Below, piece after piece: positions 1 through 12,600 of a DNA stretch of 64,000 nucleotides. The notes beneath the pieces were generated by a model, which was not told the DNA's origin, did not search any database, and was given only the letters and a program-made list of their open reading frames with translations. Position numbers and translations under genes: made by a program. The DNA is from Meconema thalassinum (lineage: Eukaryota > Arthropoda > Insecta > Orthoptera > Tettigoniidae), in assembly GCA_946902985.2 (NCBI GenBank), contig OX336388.2, forward strand, positions 1,502,592,545 through 1,502,656,544, read 5' to 3'. Numbering within the stretch: position 1 is the stretch's first letter; every line of letters starts with the position of its first letter.

Positions 1-790
1 TATTTAAGGTATCTATGTATCTCACTTAACAACTCGGGATTGGGCCTACTTCACGCACACCGAGAGCTTAGGTGGTACATACAATTATTCCTGATCAGGG
101 GTCAATTCTTCACAGAGGTGCTAACTATAGTGGTGGCTGGCAGATAATTTTTTCTCTGCGTGCACTATTTTCACTAAGGAGGGAAGAGATGGGGCGGGTA
201 AAGGCTACTTGATATCAGAGATGACGGTATACATGTGCGTGGTAAAGCTGAAGTAGGTTATTCGTCACGAATGCCGCAGTTCAGAGAACATCACATTCAC
301 CTCGAGATTAAATGGATTAAATTTGAATAAATTCACGAGAAGAAAATAGTGAATCTACACACGACGGCGAGAAAGAGCTGCAAGTGTCGCACTCACGCGT
401 AAATTGCATTGTGAAACAATGGTATCAGCAGTAGACGGAGCATCAATTATCTTGTTTCAATCAGTGGGCAACGACCAGTAGAGTTAACTGTTGGGATAGG
501 ACTTACTCGGTATAGCATCTCTGCCATACCCTCCACTATTGTGATCTGGTCGGTGCACGAGCCAGGCAACGACCACCCAGCGAGCGTTCCTATACTGTTA
601 GCGCGCTTTGTTTTCTCAAATAGTTCACACTACTACAAGATATCCTGAATTATTAAGGAATAAAAACTATGAATTCCTACGCATGTAAGAGGAAACGCAT
701 ACTTTTTTATTGCTAAAACTTCATTACGAGGAACAAAGGACAGTTACCGCTAATTGATACACCACGGTTTGCCCCCCAAAGGTTATTGCC
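1..790. other. No gene recognised
   Basis: No coding exon, tRNA-like segment or repeat family shared with the rest of the window was recognised here. It borders the mariner relic that starts at about 791, and its last part may be diverged mariner sequence. Confidence 0.4.
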
Positions 791-1127
791 AAACTTCAAG
801 AACGGCGGCTACGCACGGAACTGCGAGGGATCCTTCTCCATCACGACACCGCGTCTGCACACACGGCCAACATGACAATTCAGTTCCTGGAGTCTACGGA
901 GATCAGACTAATGACTCATCCACCTTACAGTCATGACCTAGCTCGGTGTGATTTTTTTTTTCTTCTCGATGGTGGAAAAACGCATGCTTGGAAAGAGATT
1001 TTCAACCCCCGAAGAAGCTGTTATGACCTACGAAGAGGAGCTTGCAGCCATCGAAGAAAACGTGTGCCAGGAGTGCTTCCAGAAGTGGTTTCGGGAATGC
1101 AAAAGTGTATGTGCTGGTGAGTACTGA
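791..1127 (+). pseudogene. mariner-type transposase relic (C-terminal part)
   Basis: Translated in pieces, this is the C-terminal catalytic part of a Tc1/mariner (mariner subgroup) transposase, which cuts and joins transposon ends in the nucleus. The segment HHDTASAHTA carries the second catalytic aspartate. The segment PPYSHDLARCDFF carries the third, in the family's usual YSPDLAPCD context. After a frame change next to a T run near 950-960, a third segment (from PEEAVMTYEEE) runs into the family's normal C-terminus and a TGA at 1125-1127. The N-terminal DNA-binding half is missing or unrecognisable, and at least one frameshift breaks the frame, so it is dead. No terminal inverted repeats were defined. 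Confidence 0.8.
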
Positions 1128-1347
1128 ACCCGTCTTCACATCTGCGATGTGACAGCCATGGCTCATGAAGAATGTAACATCTCTGGATGAACCGAGGACT
1201 TCCAAGGAGAAAGTATGTGTAACTCTCATTTGATTAATTACGAGTTGCCGCGCCCCCAATGTAAATTATATTTTACTTTCCTGTGAGACTGAATTGTCAT
1301 TAATTATTTGTACATATTTCGATGCACTGAAAGAGTATTTGATTTTT

Positions 1348-1406
1348 AGCCTACTTTTCACATTTTGCAAAAATGAGGAAAAAGTAGACTTATGAGATCG
1401 GGCAAA

Positions 1407-1442
<36 letters not shown>

Positions 1443-2803
1443 AGTCTGTCTGTCTGTCTGTCTGTCTGTCCTTCTGTCTGTCTGTCTGTCTGGCTGTGTG
1501 TGTGTCCCCCCCCCTATCAACTCCTAAACGGCTGCAGCAATCGAAACAAAATTTGGTAGGAGTAAAGATCTATACCTGAATATCTCACGGCCATATTTGA
1601 AAATGATGTCAGTGCTACCAACTGCTAAAAAATCACAATTGAAATTTGAGCTCCATGTTGGATATCTTGGAAAGTATGAATGGGAGCTATTTCAAAATTG
1701 GCACACGTACAGATCATAATATTTCAGTTTAATTTCCAGGAGGCTAAACATGGCAGTGTTGCCAAAATGATTATAAGCCTCCTGATAGGTCCAATTTTTA
1801 AATGCATATAACTTCTATACTATCAATTGGAATTCAACCAAATTTCGTATGTTGTATGTGTACATAACCAGATATGACTGAGCGTATTCTTCAGACCTAC
1901 CAGGGCTGACAACTGTTAATAAATGCTCCTAATTTATTTTATCCAAATACCAATATATTAGAAAGTATGCAAGCCGACAGCTTTAAACTATGCACACGTA
2001 TAGTCCCTGACATTCTATATTAATTTGGAGTAACTTATATACGTCAGTGCTACCAACATGATTCTAAGCCTGCTGACAGGTCCAACTTTAAATACATGTA
2101 ACTTCCATACTATCATTTGGATTTCAACCAAAATTCGTATGTGCTATGTGTACCATAACAGATATGACTATGCGTATTCTAAGGAGCAACCAGTGCTGCC
2201 AACTGTTAATATGTGCTGTCCCTATTTTTGTTACCCTAATATCAATATATCAGAAAGTATGCAAGCCAATAGCTCTAAACTTTGCACACGTATAGTACCT
2301 GGCATTATAGACGAATTTGGAGTAACAAATATACGTCAGTGCTGCCAACATGATTCTAAGCCTGCTGATAGGTCCAATTTTAAAATGCATGTAACTTCTA
2401 TACTAACTAATGGATTTCATTCAAAATTGGCACAACAATAGATCATATTATTTCAGATTATTTCTGACCAATACATGCATGACATTGTTGCCAACATGAT
2501 TTTACGCGCGCTGTTAGATCCAATGTTTAACTGCATGTAACGTCCATGCTATTCATTGGACTTCAACCAAATTTTGTATTTTGTACCTTAAGAGACGGAA
2601 CTAAGAATATATTCAGTCATCAGGGCTGCCAACTGTAGTGCTCTATTAGGATACATTATGCCAGGTATACAGTATTTCGAACTAATTGGAAATTTCGATA
2701 TTAGCAACTTAATTTCGTCATTATTCTAGATAGGTTCATATTCTGTAGAATAATCATTGGCATGAAAAGTAGGCTGTATAGTTCTTCACGGAACTTCTTG
2801 TTG
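1348..2803 (+). mobile_element. Hairpin-ended tandem-repeat element, copy 1 (family A)
   Basis: This is one of three related elements in the window (others near 20525-20972 and 30753-32905). It opens with AGCCTACTTTT, followed within 40 bp by GAAAAAGTAGAC, an imperfect hairpin. It then has a TCTG microsatellite, a short lead (CCCCCCTATCAACTCC) and about three diverged tandem units of roughly 291 bp. It closes with AAAAGTAGGCT, the inverse of its start, then a GTTCTTCACGGAAC hairpin. No protein is encoded. It is non-autonomous; superfamily unknown. The TIR-like ends are read directly; treating them as transposon ends is inference from their recurrence. Confidence 0.6.
1407..1504 (+). repeat. 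(TGTC)n microsatellite inside family A element
   Basis: Tetranucleotide run of about 20 TGTC/TCTG units with three interruptions, passing into a short TG run. The other two family A elements carry CA/TG runs at the equivalent position, so the microsatellite is a structural part of the element. Confidence 0.9.
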
Positions 2804-5800
2804 TTGATGAGAAGAAATAGAGATGAAACCCCGCAGAGAATGCGATGAACATTTACAGTCGTACATTTGACTAATTGCAGGATCGAGCATCCGACATTTT
2901 GATAAACACCACTTCTACCGCAGGCATGGTCCTGTTGAGACGTTAATTTTGGTCGTCACCTAAATCGACGAATATCTAGTGCAAAAGGTTTAATCAAGTG
3001 AATTGTGATGTGTACATGCACGCAGTAAAGCTGCTAAATCTGTTTAAAACTATCAGTGAAAGCGAATTCCTAATATTCGTGGAATTAATAATTTCCAACC
3101 ACGTCGGAATCGAACACGCCGTCAAGCACGTGTTTTCCCAAGTGCACATAATTTTGTTCAAAGCGTTAAGGCATTGCCAGATAAAACGTACAGTGAATTA
3201 TGCTAAGAAAAAGTTTGCGTGTGATTTAATGCACCAGTTTTTAGTGAACGTAGTGGCACAAGCTACTAATTAAATTCTGTGAGCGGATGAACTCATGGCC
3301 ATTTATTACACTAACCCGCTACTCAAGTGTAAATTAAGTGAGAATTGTAATTGATAATCTACCACACTTAGAGCCAGTGAAAACTACGAATACTTCATCA
3401 CCATGGAATTTACTCCATTTATCCAACATGCCGAAGACACGATTGCTATTCCCCTTATAATGGAGTTTGGAATGGAATAGAAACCCCAATTATGGAGGGG
3501 TCTAGAGATGGCTGAAATTTCCCGAAGGAAGGACAGTGTTCCTTGGCTAATTACCATCATGCCACATTGCCACCGAGACCAGGCGAATTCACGCTGGAGA
3601 CGTGAAGGAAACAAGTGAGTCCGACTAGCAGTCGAATACTTTTTATGTACGGTCATGGTCAAGGGGATTAGTGATAGTAGACCTTACTCAGCACATTCCT
3701 AGGTAGGATTCATCGCTATGTTTTTCTAGTGGTTAGTTTACCACCACGTTAATTCGTATCATTTGCCAGAGCTTGGGACAAACGCTCTTGCCCTTATTCT
3801 TGTAAATACACATTTTTATAGTTCAACTGTGCATCGAACCAACACTCATTTTCGTGGAGGTATTTTGATTATATAATCTTGTCAGAACTGCATTCCACTG
3901 AAACAGTAAATCCAGTAACCACATGTTGGCCAAGGCCATAGCAAATGTCATTTTTTGTTGACCTTGTAGCCGCGAACACAGCGCGCTCTTTAATACAGTG
4001 ATATCATTTAGAAGGCAGTGAGTGAAATAAACGCTAGCCTACACTGCATAAAACATGTTTCGCGCCACATGGACAGATGGGAGTGTTTCTTTGTTTATTT
4101 TTGACAATCTGACGACTGTGTTACAGGCTGTAATCTGTAATTCATAAGATGAGCCAAGCAGGCTATCTTGGGTTCGAAGTGAGAGGTCATTTTAGGACTG
4201 TAAGAGAGACCCGGTTTATTAACACATGTTTCTTGACTGTAGAAGTCTGATATAAAAGCAAATGATGCGCACTTTAAAATACGTTTAGAATGATATTCAG
4301 AATCCACAACTGTTTGTACAGCAAAGTAATGATATTGTCCACAAGCTGGAAATGTATAAGACTAGTGAAAACCATTGTTATGTTTTTTGAATGCACTACA
4401 GAGGTAGGATCTGATACCCTTAGTTGCAAAGTACAAGTTTTGGTCCTATTTGAGCTAGTAACGTGTACGACTTTTGTCTCGTTAACTGAGCTGATGACCG
4501 ACGGGTCAGTGTTATTGTTAAGCACTTAGAGGTGCGAATGAAAGTTTGGAATGAGTTTTTTCTTGCAATTATGAGTCTGATATTGGATTGTTTTACACCA
4601 ATTTTTCACTCTTTTCGAGGTTAACATGGTCGCTAAACCAATACAAAGATACTGATATGACTAAAAGATGATTTGATAAATAATAATGTAATAATCAAAT
4701 ATCAGGATAATCTAAACTGGAACCTAAATAAAGTGTTAGGAAATCTTCTAAAACATAAATAAACCACTAAACTTAATGGAACCTTGATGCCCAGTGCTTC
4801 GATTTGATTCTTCGACACATCTAAATACAATTATAGCTTTTCCCTACTGAGAGACGACAATCAGTTAGTTACGTGTTTAAACACGGTAGCTAACCTGATA
4901 ATGCGACGTTAGACATGAATTGCTCATGCAGTCGCCGACCTAATTTTCTCCCCCACACATTCATGACCCAACTTCACGAACAGTGAAGCTGCGCGTAGGC
5001 AGGACAGTGGCGCCAATTGCGCATCATTAAAGGGTTACATGTTATTCATTTGTGTTGTAATTTAGGATAGCTTTTTCTCATTATCTGTTAGGTTCAGAAT
5101 GTGCTTAGATTTTGCTTTGGAATACATTTTGGATGGAACGCTTCTCGTTTACATCGTTGCTACTGTTAACGTACGATAGGTATTAGCTTAAATTACTGTA
5201 ACGTTAAATGTTAGAGGTGACACCATCATAGCGTAGCTTTAAACTTATTGTGCAGTAAATGTAACGAATACCTTGCATTGTAAACAAGTAAATATCTTTC
5301 TTTGCTGTAGATTCATGCTTGTATTATTATTATTTTTGCATCTCTGAAATAATTGTATAGGATGGATTATGTGTCATTCCCTTAGCTTTGCTCATTGACT
5401 TCTTCATTTTTAGTAGGGCTTCGAGAGGCTTAAGTTTTAGGATTTTCATACGGAGACGAGTTAAGTTATTATCTCAATTGTTTAGCACGGACTAGCCGTT
5501 TTTACCTCTCTGAAGTAGTTAGGGGTCTGACACTTTTTTGAATAGCCTAAATTGAGTGCGATTTAAATGTAAGCCTGGCCTCTTTATTGTATTTTGAGTT
5601 TGTATTCCTCTGGACTGGTAGTTGGATCTCTCATTATACCCGACACCCCCGAGTTAAGTTTCCCTGTGCTTTCCCAGTCCAAGAATGCATTCCACCCCAT
5701 CCTATATGTCTTCCTGTTAGAGGGGGGGGGGTCGGAAGGGTCATTTAAGGTCTATGGCTCCCCGAAATCCTCGTCAAACGGGCACAGTATTTTGAGAAAG

Positions 5801-6148
5801 TGCAACAATCAGAATAATTTAAAAAAAAACTTTTGGTTTACCGGTATCTCAAAACTTTAGTAGTGACCTTCGTATTACGGTATTATTGTTTTTCATTTTC
5901 AAAATAAGGTCGTTGTTCAATACTGCATCCGTATTACTGGCCGCCACTGGTGCTAACACTGACAAAATACAGTATACAGTATAAACCTATACAATATTTA
6001 AAACGCTAAACCTTTCAAACAATTTAATGACTCTTTTTGACGTTCTAGTAGATCTATCTTAATTATTCTTGTGGCAATATAATCTTTCTATCACGTTCCT
6101 TGTAGGTCTTTATTTTTTATCATTGTTTATTGTTACAATCTCTTATCA
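2804..6148. other. No gene recognised
   Basis: AT-rich DNA with only short open frames and no recognisable domain. The 91-codon frame at 2998-3273 starts with GTG and matches nothing known to me. There is a short G run at about 5720-5730. The missing 3' exons of the pickpocket gene (minus strand) could lie here or further left; none was identified. Confidence 0.4.
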
Positions 6149-6505
6149 TCCCAGCTCGTCTTCACCCACGGACTCTGCGATGGATCATTCGTCTACCATC
6201 ACTAAGATGGTGTCTGATGGGAGCTGAACACACTTTGTCGGCAGATACGAGCTCGTACAACTGGTGATGGTGACTGGTGACCACTAACTGGGGTGTAATT
6301 AAGGAAGGGTCAGGGAAGGGATTTTGGAAGGAAGTCGGCCGTGGACCTGTTAAAAGGAACCGTCCCAGCATTTTCCTGGTGGTAAAAATGGGAAACAACG
6401 AAAACCATTTCCAGGTCGGCCGTGGTGGGATTCGAAAGCACGCTCTCGCGATGCTAGGAAGGCACGAGGCAGCACGTCAGCACTCTCGGTCACCGTGGCC
6501 GGTAC
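6149..6505 (-). mobile_element. SINE family B copy
   Basis: Reverse-complement copy of a repeat of about 400 bp also found at 6831-7195 (plus) and 13928-14363 (minus). Its head, read on the minus strand, begins with a GGCCACGGTGACCGAGAG-like stretch and a GGTTCGAATCC-like box B, the marks of a tRNA-derived polymerase III promoter. A conserved TTTCC-rich body follows. No product is expected beyond the SINE RNA. Confidence 0.7.
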
Positions 6506-6584
6506 CAATAAATTCACCATAGTTATCTCAAAGACAACACCCTCTCTCCCTCCACTGCCAGCATATCTGTAGCACAGTCAGACT

Positions 6585-6824
6585 GGCTGCGTGGCGGGGC
6601 GGTACGTTATCGCCTACTGTGCCAAAGGTTGCAGACAGTTGGCAATTGAGGATGCGCAAATCTGAAGGAGCCGTGTCAGTAGATTTACTGGCAAGTTAAA
6701 GATCCCCATCGGGGCAAAATCTGGCACCCCGGCGTCTGTAATAATCTCAATAATTAAATGGGGCGTAAAACCAATAACATTGTTATTATTATTATTATTA
6801 TTACGGTATTATTATTATTATTAT
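6585..6824 (+). mobile_element. SINE family G copy with ATT tail
   Basis: Shares its body (GGCTGCGTGGC start, GTTAAAGATCCCC and GGCACCCCGGCGTCT blocks, GGGCGTAAAACCAATAACA end, (ATT)n tail) with the better preserved copy at 27336-27572, whose box B GGTTCGAAACC is intact. This copy has lost a clean box B. It runs directly into the SINE B copy that starts at 6831. Confidence 0.7.
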
Positions 6825-6830
6825 TATTAC

Positions 6831-7195
6831 CGACCGCGGTGACCAAGAGAACTAACACGCTGGCTCATGCCTCTGGTATAGGGAGGGCGGGTTCGAATCC
6901 TCCCTCGGCCGCCCTGAAAATGGCTTTCCGTGGTTTCCCATTTTCACCCCCAGGCAAATATCAGGATGGTTCCTTTCAACAGGTCCAGGGCCGACTTCCT
7001 TCCAACATCCCTTCCCTGACCCTTCCTTAATTAGACCAAAGTTAGCGGTCACCTGGGCGATCGGCCTGTCATCATCCCCTGTTGTATCTGCTGACAAAGT
7101 GTGTTCAGCACCCAGACACCATCCTTGCGACAGTATAGGAATGATTCCTCGAAGAGTCCGTGGGTGGAGCCGTGGTGGGAGGATAAGCGATGAAA
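6831..7195 (+). mobile_element. SINE family B copy, plus strand
   Basis: tRNA-like head with a recognisable box B (GGTTCGAATCC) about 60 bp in, then the family body (TGGTTTCCCATTTTCACC, CAGGATGGTTCCTTTCAACA), ending near an ATT-rich tail. It lies tail-to-head behind the SINE G copy; the (ATT)n tail of that element was probably the insertion site. Confidence 0.75.
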
Positions 7196-7291
7196 TATTA
7201 TGATTATTATTAGACTATTATTATTGCACACTCCCAACTGCTCATCGCTAACTACGCATGCCCCAGCAATCGCTTGAGTGTGATGTACTCT

Positions 7292-7813
7292 GGTTGGTTG
7301 GTTCCTTAGTTTAGGGGCTGCGACAACGCGGTCATGTAGCCCCGTGTACTTTGGGTGTGTGTAGAATCTGTCTGATAACCGGTGTTAATTGTGATGACTG
7401 TATTAGTGTGTGTATCTGTTTTTTAATTCAAGTAGAGACTGCAACTTTGAATTTTCAAATAGTTCCTACTTTTGCCGCCAAACGCCACCGTCAACGACTA
7501 CTAGGCCTAGTTCAGAACTAGCTACTAGACGCCACCGCAGTCGGCTCTTGGCAACGAACGTAGCAACCTAAGAGCGTTGTTTACATTCTTAACCTATCCA
7601 ATTTAGTTTCACACAGGTGTAATTAGTGGAACGATCTTTAACATGCCATAAATCTATGACATGGGACCGCCGGCTTTACTTCCCCACCGAAGGAAGGCAT
7701 ACTGAGGGATTTTTAACGCTCTTAAAAAATCCGACGGCTTCGGCCGGGTTTGAACCCGCTATCTTGGGCATAGAAGCTCAGCATGCTACCAACTACGCCA
7801 CCGAAGCCGCCGC
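7292..7813 (-). mobile_element. SINE family C copy with 10-bp TSD
   Basis: A 522-bp SINE in minus orientation, flanked by perfect direct repeats GATGTACTCT at 7282-7291 and 7814-7823. The tRNA-like head is at the right end: GGCGGCTTCGGTGGCGTAGT, then box B as GGGTTCAAACCC-like sequence. The tail (left end) contains TTGGTTGGTTCC. The related copy at 21790-22291 has a 13-bp TSD, and a truncated copy lies at 34737-35136. LINE-driven target-primed insertion is the standard mechanism for this structure. Confidence 0.85.
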
Positions 7814-8230
7814 GATGTACTCTACTATTGGCTACTTAGTTGAGGACTCAATTTTCCTGTCATAGGAATTTCCTCTCATTTCTTTGGTGATGGGGAGATG
7901 ACCTAGAAGTTGCTTCCCTTTATGAGCCTGTCAACGACGGGTAATTATCGCTAGTATCTCAGTACAATGTTACGACTGTTGAGTAAGACCTGAAAAAGTG
8001 ATCGCAGTTGGGATTCCAATTTAAGTCTCCTGCTGTCCAAGCAGAAGCGTTTATCCAATTACACAAACGCGATCATGGCTCGGCACATTTCCAAGGCTTA
8101 AATGGAATAAATACTGAGGGGCCTTAATGTTGTAAAAATTGACTGTGTATTTCCAGACGACACGCCATAGACGAAACATGAAATACGGGTTTCCCTGTGG
8201 TTAAATAATAATAACAAATTTAGAACTCAC

Positions 8231-8284
8231 CATTGTACTTGTGAAGACACAGAAGCTCCATGGCATCGCAATATTCTACGTTCT
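8231..8284 (-). CDS. ppk-like: Pickpocket-like DEG/ENaC channel, 54-bp exon
   Basis: Minus-strand exon bounded by acceptor TGACTGTTTCAG (8285 upward) and donor GTGAGT (8230-8225). It begins in phase 1, exactly completing the codon left open by exon 13441-13708 (G plus AG gives Glu). It codes for NVEYCDAMELLCLHKYN and ends in phase 1 again. The two cysteines and the spacing after the CxCxPYFYPR segment are those of the extracellular domain of amiloride-sensitive channels. The following exons (last cysteines, second membrane segment) were not found. Confidence rests on phase continuity and family resemblance, not on transcript data. Confidence 0.75.
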
Positions 8285-9682
8285 CTGAAACAGTCACAAG
8301 AAGAATGCATCATGTCGAATACGGTCCCAACCTATTGAAATGTGTTTTTTATTAAACTGAACATTTAAGAATCGCGTTATCTTGAACCCCAAAATGCACC
8401 CCGTAGTCTCCTCCTTGTTATGCACTATCCTGATTTAGAAAAATCGTAATTATCAGCCTTGTATACTTCTACGGCATTGGGACATTGTCTGATAGCCTGC
8501 GTTATTGTAATATCTGTGTCTGTAATATTTGAGGTTGTGATTGGAATAGGTGCCTACGGACTTGAAGTGGAGCACTACGTCATCATATTCCTGCACTAAA
8601 TGCGCGAGAAAATCTACGCTCAGGATAGTCACCACAGGCCTCTGTACCTAAGGATCAAACCCCTCAACTTAAGGTCCCTGATCCTCTCATGGTACATGAA
8701 TGGCCTAGTGTGGGGTAAACCTTACTGTGACTTACAGCTGCTATCCAGGCGTTACATGTACCACATATCGTATTACTATTTATTAATCGCGGACACCATT
8801 CTCCTCTGGCTTAGACGACAGAAGAGCCGCTGTTCAAAAACTCATTGTTGGCAGCACCAATCTAAATACATTTTACTCACTTTATTGGACTTCATAAATA
8901 TTACATATAAATTGTCGATTGAGGCAGATAACCTCTCTGTTCCTCCCCTTAAAACAACAATAACTAACTATAATAACTGAAGTGTCGATTGAGATTTGTT
9001 GCATGTACAGACAGATGAGAGCAAATATTAGTAAACGTAGTGTGGGGAAAATGAGTTTAAAAGCACTGATAAGGAAAACACTTCGAACCGCAACTCTTCG
9101 ATCTAATTGAGATGTGGTACGAAGACTAACCAGGAATGCTTTACTCAGCGATACCAAAGTTAGACCCCCAATCATATTATCAGCAACCTGTTCCTGGACT
9201 TTGAAATGTGATGTTACAGGAGAATGATGTAGATCAGATGGGTAGATAGAGAAAGAAATGAAGAAGTATATAGACGAGTGGGCGTGGAGAGATGTTTCTG
9301 GCGACTGCTAATGAAGAGAAGAGATAGGTTGGTAGGACATGAAGTTTGTATAGTTCACTCTACATTTTGCGATTTAGGGGGTAACTGTGCCCTTCCTTAT
9401 TTTGTCATACGACATTTTTTTTTCTTTTCTTCGGTGGCAGAGATATGACCTGAAGGTTGTCCCCATCAACTGACTTCCCTTGAACACGTCAATGACTGGA
9501 AAATAAAGGATATATAGATACCAATCGCTCGTGATAATTTGGTAATTATGACGTGATCAGTGGCTGGTAAAAACCAGTTATTCGTGTCTAGCGTGATAAC
9601 GCTAAAAATATGGGTTCGAATTTAAGGATAATTGTAACTCAAATTCTACATACCATACATTAACTAGCAATTGTTAGCCTCC
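8285..9682. other. ppk intron sequence, no other gene recognised
   Basis: The 3' part of the intron between exons 13441-13708 and 8231-8284 (minus strand). Short open frames on both strands (for example 8600-8980 plus, 8882-9175 minus) show no family resemblance and are not called. Confidence 0.5.
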
Positions 9683-12600
9683 ACTTACCGAAATACGCGC
9701 AGTTGCAGTAGCGTACAGCGAACTCACGTGATACCCAAAGACAGCATAAACTAGCAGGAGTTGTTTCTGACTTATCGTAGCCCGGTTAGAAAAATGGCGT
9801 ACTGTTTGAATTAATGTACGGCGTGATTACGTGATATCCAAAGACAATACACTTAATGCCAGCAAATTTTAGTTCCTACTTACCAAGCGCGGTTAGAAGT
9901 ATGGCCTGCAGTAGCGTACAGCGTAGTCACGTGATATCCAATGACAGCATAAGCCATCAAGTGTTGGTTCCCACTTACCAAAGCGCGGTTAGAAGTATGG
10001 CCTGCAGTAGCGTACAGCGTAGTCACGTGATATCCAATGACAGCATAAGCCATCAAGTGTTGGTTCTCACTTACCAAAGCGCGGGTATAAGTATGACGTG
10101 CAGTTGCAGTAGCGTACAGCGTGGTCACGTGATATCCAATGGCAGCATAAGCCATCAAGTGTTGGTTCTCACTTACCAAAGCGCGGGTATAAGTATGACG
10201 TGCAGTTGCAGTAGCGTACAGCGTGGTCACGTGATATCCAATGACAGCATAAGCCATCATGTGTTGGTTCTCACTTGCCAAAGCGCGGGTAGAAGTATGA
10301 CGTGCAGTTGCAGTAGCGTACAGCGTGGTCACGTGATATCCAATGACAGCATAAGCCATCAAGTGTTGGTTCTCACTTACCAAAGCGCGGGTATAAGTAT
10401 GACGTGCAGTTGCAGTAGCGTACAGCGTGGTCACGTGATATCCAATGACAGCATAAGCCATCAAGTGTTGGTTCTCACTTGCCAAAGCGCGGGTAGAAGT
10501 ATGACGTGCAGTTGCAGTAGCGTACAGTGTGGTCACGTGATATCCAATGACAGCATAAGCCATCTAGTGTTGGTTCTCACTTACCAAAGCGCGGGTATAA
10601 GTATGACGTGCAGTTGCAGTAGCGTACAGTGTGGTCACGTGATATCCAATGACAGCATAAGCCATCAAGTGTTGGTTCTCACTTATCAAAGCGCGGGTAG
10701 AAGTATGACATGCAGTTGCAGTAGCGTACAGTGTGGTCACGTGATATCCAATGACAGCATAAGCCATCAAGTGTTGGTTCTCACTTACCAAAGCGCGGGT
10801 ATAAGTATGACGTGCAGTTGCAGTAGCGTACAGCGTGGTCACGTGATATCCAATGACAGCATAAGCCATCAAGTGTTGGTTCTCACTTGCCAAAGTGCGG
10901 GTATAATTATGACGTGCAGTTGCAGTAGCGTACAGCGTGGTCACGTGATATCCAATGGCAGCATAAGCCATCAAGTGTTGGTTCTCACTTACCAAAGCGC
11001 GGGTAGAAGTATGACGTGCAGTTGCAGTAGCGTACAGCGTGGTCACGTGATATCCAATGGCAGCATAAGCCATCAAGTGTTGGTTCTCACTTACCAAAGC
11101 GCGGGTATAAGTATGACGTGCAGTTGCAGTAGCGTACAGCGTGGTCACGTGATATCCAATGACAGCATAAGCCATCAAGTGTTGGTTCTCACTTACCAAA
11201 GCGCGGGTATAAGTATGACATGCAGTTGCAGTAGCGTACAGCGTGGTCACGTGATATCCAATGGCAGCATAAGCCATCAAGTGTTGGTTCTCACTTACCA
11301 AAGCGCGGGTATAAGTATGACGTGCAGTTGCAGTAGCGTACAGCGTGGTCACGTGATATCCAATGACAGCATAAGCCATCAAGTGTTCGTTCTCACTTAT
11401 CAAAGCGCGGGTAGAAGTATGACGTGCAGTTGCAGTAGCGTACAGCGTGGTCACGTGATATCCAATGGCAGCATAAGCCATCAAGTGTTGGTTCTCACTT
11501 ACCAAAGCGCGGGTATAAGTATGACGTGCAGTTGCAGTAGCGTACAGCGTGGTCACGTGATATCCAATGACAGCATAAGCCATCAAGTGTTGGTTCTCAC
11601 TTACCAAAGCGCGGGTAGAAGTATGACGTGCAGTTGCAGTAGCGTACAGCGTGGTCACGTGATATCCAATGACAGCATAAGCCATCAAGTGTTGATTCTC
11701 ACTTACCAAAGCGCGGGTAGAAGTATGACGTGCAGTTGCAGTAGCGTACAGTGTGGTCACGTGATATCCAATGACAGCATAAGCCCTCAAGTGTTGGTTC
11801 TCACTTACCAAAGCGCGGGTATAAGTATGACGTGCAGTTGCAGTAGCGTACAGTGTGGTCACGTGATATCCAATGACAGCATAAGCCATCAAGTGTTGAT
11901 TCTCACTTACCAAAGCGCGGGTATAAGTATGACGTGCAGTTGCAGTAGCGTACAGTGTGGTCACGTGATATCCAATGACAGCATAAGCCATCAAGTGTTG
12001 GTTCTCACTTACCAAAGCGCGGGTATAAGTATGACGTGCAGTTGCAGTAGCGTACAGTGTGGTCACGTGATATCCAATGGCAGCATAAGCCATCAAGTGT
12101 TGGTTCTCACTTACCAAAGCGCGGGTATAAGTATGACGTGCAGTTGCAGTAGAGTACGGCGTGGTCACGTGATATCCAATGACAGCATAAGCCATCAAGT
12201 GTTGGTTCTCACTTATCAAAGCGCGGGTATAAGTATGACGTGCAGTTGCAGTAGCGTACAGTGTGGTCACGTGATATCCAATGACAGCATAAGCCATCAA
12301 GTGTTGGTTCTCACTTATCAAAGCGCGGGTATAAGTATGACGTGCAGTTGCAGTAGCGTACAGTGTGGTCACGTGATATCCAATGACAGCATAAGCCATC
12401 AAGTGTTGGTTCTCACTTACCAAAGCGCGGGTAGAAGTATGACGTGCAGTTGCAGTAGCGTACAGCGTGGTCACGTGATATCCAATGGCAGCATAAGCCA
12501 TCAAGTGTTGGTTCTCACTTACCAAAGCGCGGGTATAAGTATGACGTGCAGTTGCAGTAGCGTACAGCGTGGTCACGTGATATCCAATGACAGCATAAGC

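Noticed and set aside
2998..3273. 91-codon open frame
   Set aside because: Starts with GTG, no recognisable domain, no neighbouring support.
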